Made by a program: the position numbers and the translations under genes. This document shows, piece by piece, positions 13,555 through 14,112 of a stretch of 14,112 bases of DNA. The stretch spans positions 1 through 14,112 of the forward strand of contig CAZSPW010000052.1 of NCBI GenBank assembly GCA_964608575.1, read 5' to 3'. Each line of letters opens with the position of its first letter. The first letter of the stretch is position 1. This stretch comes from JAMIFN01 sp964608575. GTDB taxonomy: Bacteria; Pseudomonadota; Gammaproteobacteria; Burkholderiales; Burkholderiaceae_C. The notes beneath the pieces are model-generated. The model worked only from the letters and a program-made list of their open reading frames with translations. It was not told the origin of the DNA and did no database searches.

Positions 13555-14112
13555 CTACAGACTCGCGCCGCCTGTGCCTATCTGCATGGAGCCATTAGGC
13601 GCAGTGCTGCTATCTGACAGCAGGGAAAAGCGCATCAAGGTGCGCTGTCTTGCCAGTGCGTGATCCACGATAGGTAGTGGGTAGTCTAGGCCTAGGCGCA
13701 AGCCGCAGGCCGCTAGTGCCGCTGGCTTCATCGCCGCGGGGAAGTGAATGTGTGCATCAGGCACACGCGCCAGTTCAGGCACATAGCGGCGAATGAACTG
13801 CCCCTGAGGATCAAAGCGCTGCGACTGCGTGATGGGGTTAAAGATGCGGAAGTAGGGCTGGGCATCGCAGCCCGTAGAGGCCGCCCATTGCCAGCCGCCA
13901 TTATTAGCGGCCAAGTCATAGTCATTCAGGTGCTGGGCAAAAAAGCGTTCGCCACGGCGCCAGTCAATACCCAAATCCTTGGTCAAAAAGCTAGCCACCA
14001 ACATGCGTAGGCGATTGTGCATATAGCCTGTTTGCAGCAACTGACGCAAGGCCGCATCAACCAGAGGGTAACCCGTGCGCGCTTGGCACCAAGCCTGCCA
14101 CAGCTCGGGCGC
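13555..14112 (-). CDS. phrB: Deoxyribodipyrimidine photolyase, C-terminal part
   Basis: The 3' end of a class I CPD photolyase; the start lies beyond the right edge (185 residues visible, ending with TAG at 13555-13557). The enzyme uses FADH- and blue or near-UV light to split cyclobutane pyrimidine dimers. The FAD-binding helical domain is plain: TGYPLVDAALRQLLQTGYMHNRLRMLVASFLTKDLGIDWRRGERFF, then DYDLAANNGGWQWAASTGCDAQPYFRIFNP, which contains the tryptophan matching W382 of the E. coli electron-transfer chain, and FIRRYVPEL. The end, YPLPIVDHALARQRTLMRFS, matches E. coli PhrB, followed by about 22 extra, low-complexity Ser/Gly/Thr residues. The frame is open to base 14112. A PAS-domain gene follows on the same strand and may be co-transcribed. 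Confidence 0.96.
   Translation of the reverse strand, partial: APELWQAWCQARTGYPLVDAALRQLLQTGYMHNRLRMLVASFLTKDLGIDWRRGERFFAQHLNDYDLAANNGGWQWAASTGCDAQPYFRIFNPITQSQRFDPQGQFIRRYVPELARVPDAHIHFPAAMKPAALAACGLRLGLDYPLPIVDHALARQRTLMRFSLLSDSSTAPNGSMQIGTGGASL

Noticed and set aside
1..14112. CRISPR array, tRNA, rRNA, insertion sequence or prophage
   Set aside because: No regularly spaced repeats, cloverleaf-like sequences, transposase or integrase frames were seen; nearly all sequence is accounted for by the genes listed.

Overview
The window reads as chromosomal DNA from a betaproteobacterium, most likely Burkholderiales and close to Comamonadaceae. The evidence is the protein sequences of RimO, RecO, AmtB, PglL-type ligase, DUF2946 and the photolyase, the GC-rich codon use, and a short dispersed repeat that resembles an intergenic repeat I recall from comamonads. 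The family assignments come from reading motifs; no database search was possible.

Layout, left to right. The window opens in the C-terminal part of a type I restriction subunit (HsdR, 1-750), whose arginine codon use differs from its neighbours. A co-directional cluster follows: rimO (786-2249), a SemiSWEET-type transporter (2266-2535), an unrecognised conserved protein (2519-3100, overlapping the transporter) and a PglL/WaaL-type O-oligosaccharide ligase (3126-4766). Convergent to it is amtB (4775-6235, minus), with no glnK beside it. Divergent from amtB are recO (6365-7180) and pdxJ (7247-7978). Convergent to pdxJ is a TgpA-like DUF3488/transglutaminase membrane protein (8042-10132, minus). 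Divergent from that is a probable copper-uptake pair: a DUF2946 protein (10250-10684) and a TonB-dependent copper receptor of the OprC/NosA type (10805-12910) that keeps a CxxxM and an HxM motif. Last, on the minus strand, come a single-domain PAS protein (12994-13401) and the C-terminal part of a class I photolyase (13555-14112, running off the right edge).

The most unusual signal is a repeat of about 50 bp present three times in the same orientation. Two copies (7992-8041 and 12944-12993; 42 of 50 bases identical) each fill the gap between convergent genes and end against the stop codon of the minus-strand gene. The third (1106-1156; 39 of 50 aligned bases identical to the first copy, with one 1-base gap) lies in frame inside rimO. 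It coincides with a stretch of about 24 extra residues compared with E. coli RimO. In that frame the two intergenic copies carry a TAA stop, while the rimO copy reads GAA. This looks like a mobile or formerly mobile palindromic repeat that became part of an essential-type radical-SAM enzyme. No RNA genes, CRISPR arrays, insertion sequences or origins were seen. No gene-free stretch exceeds about 160 bases.
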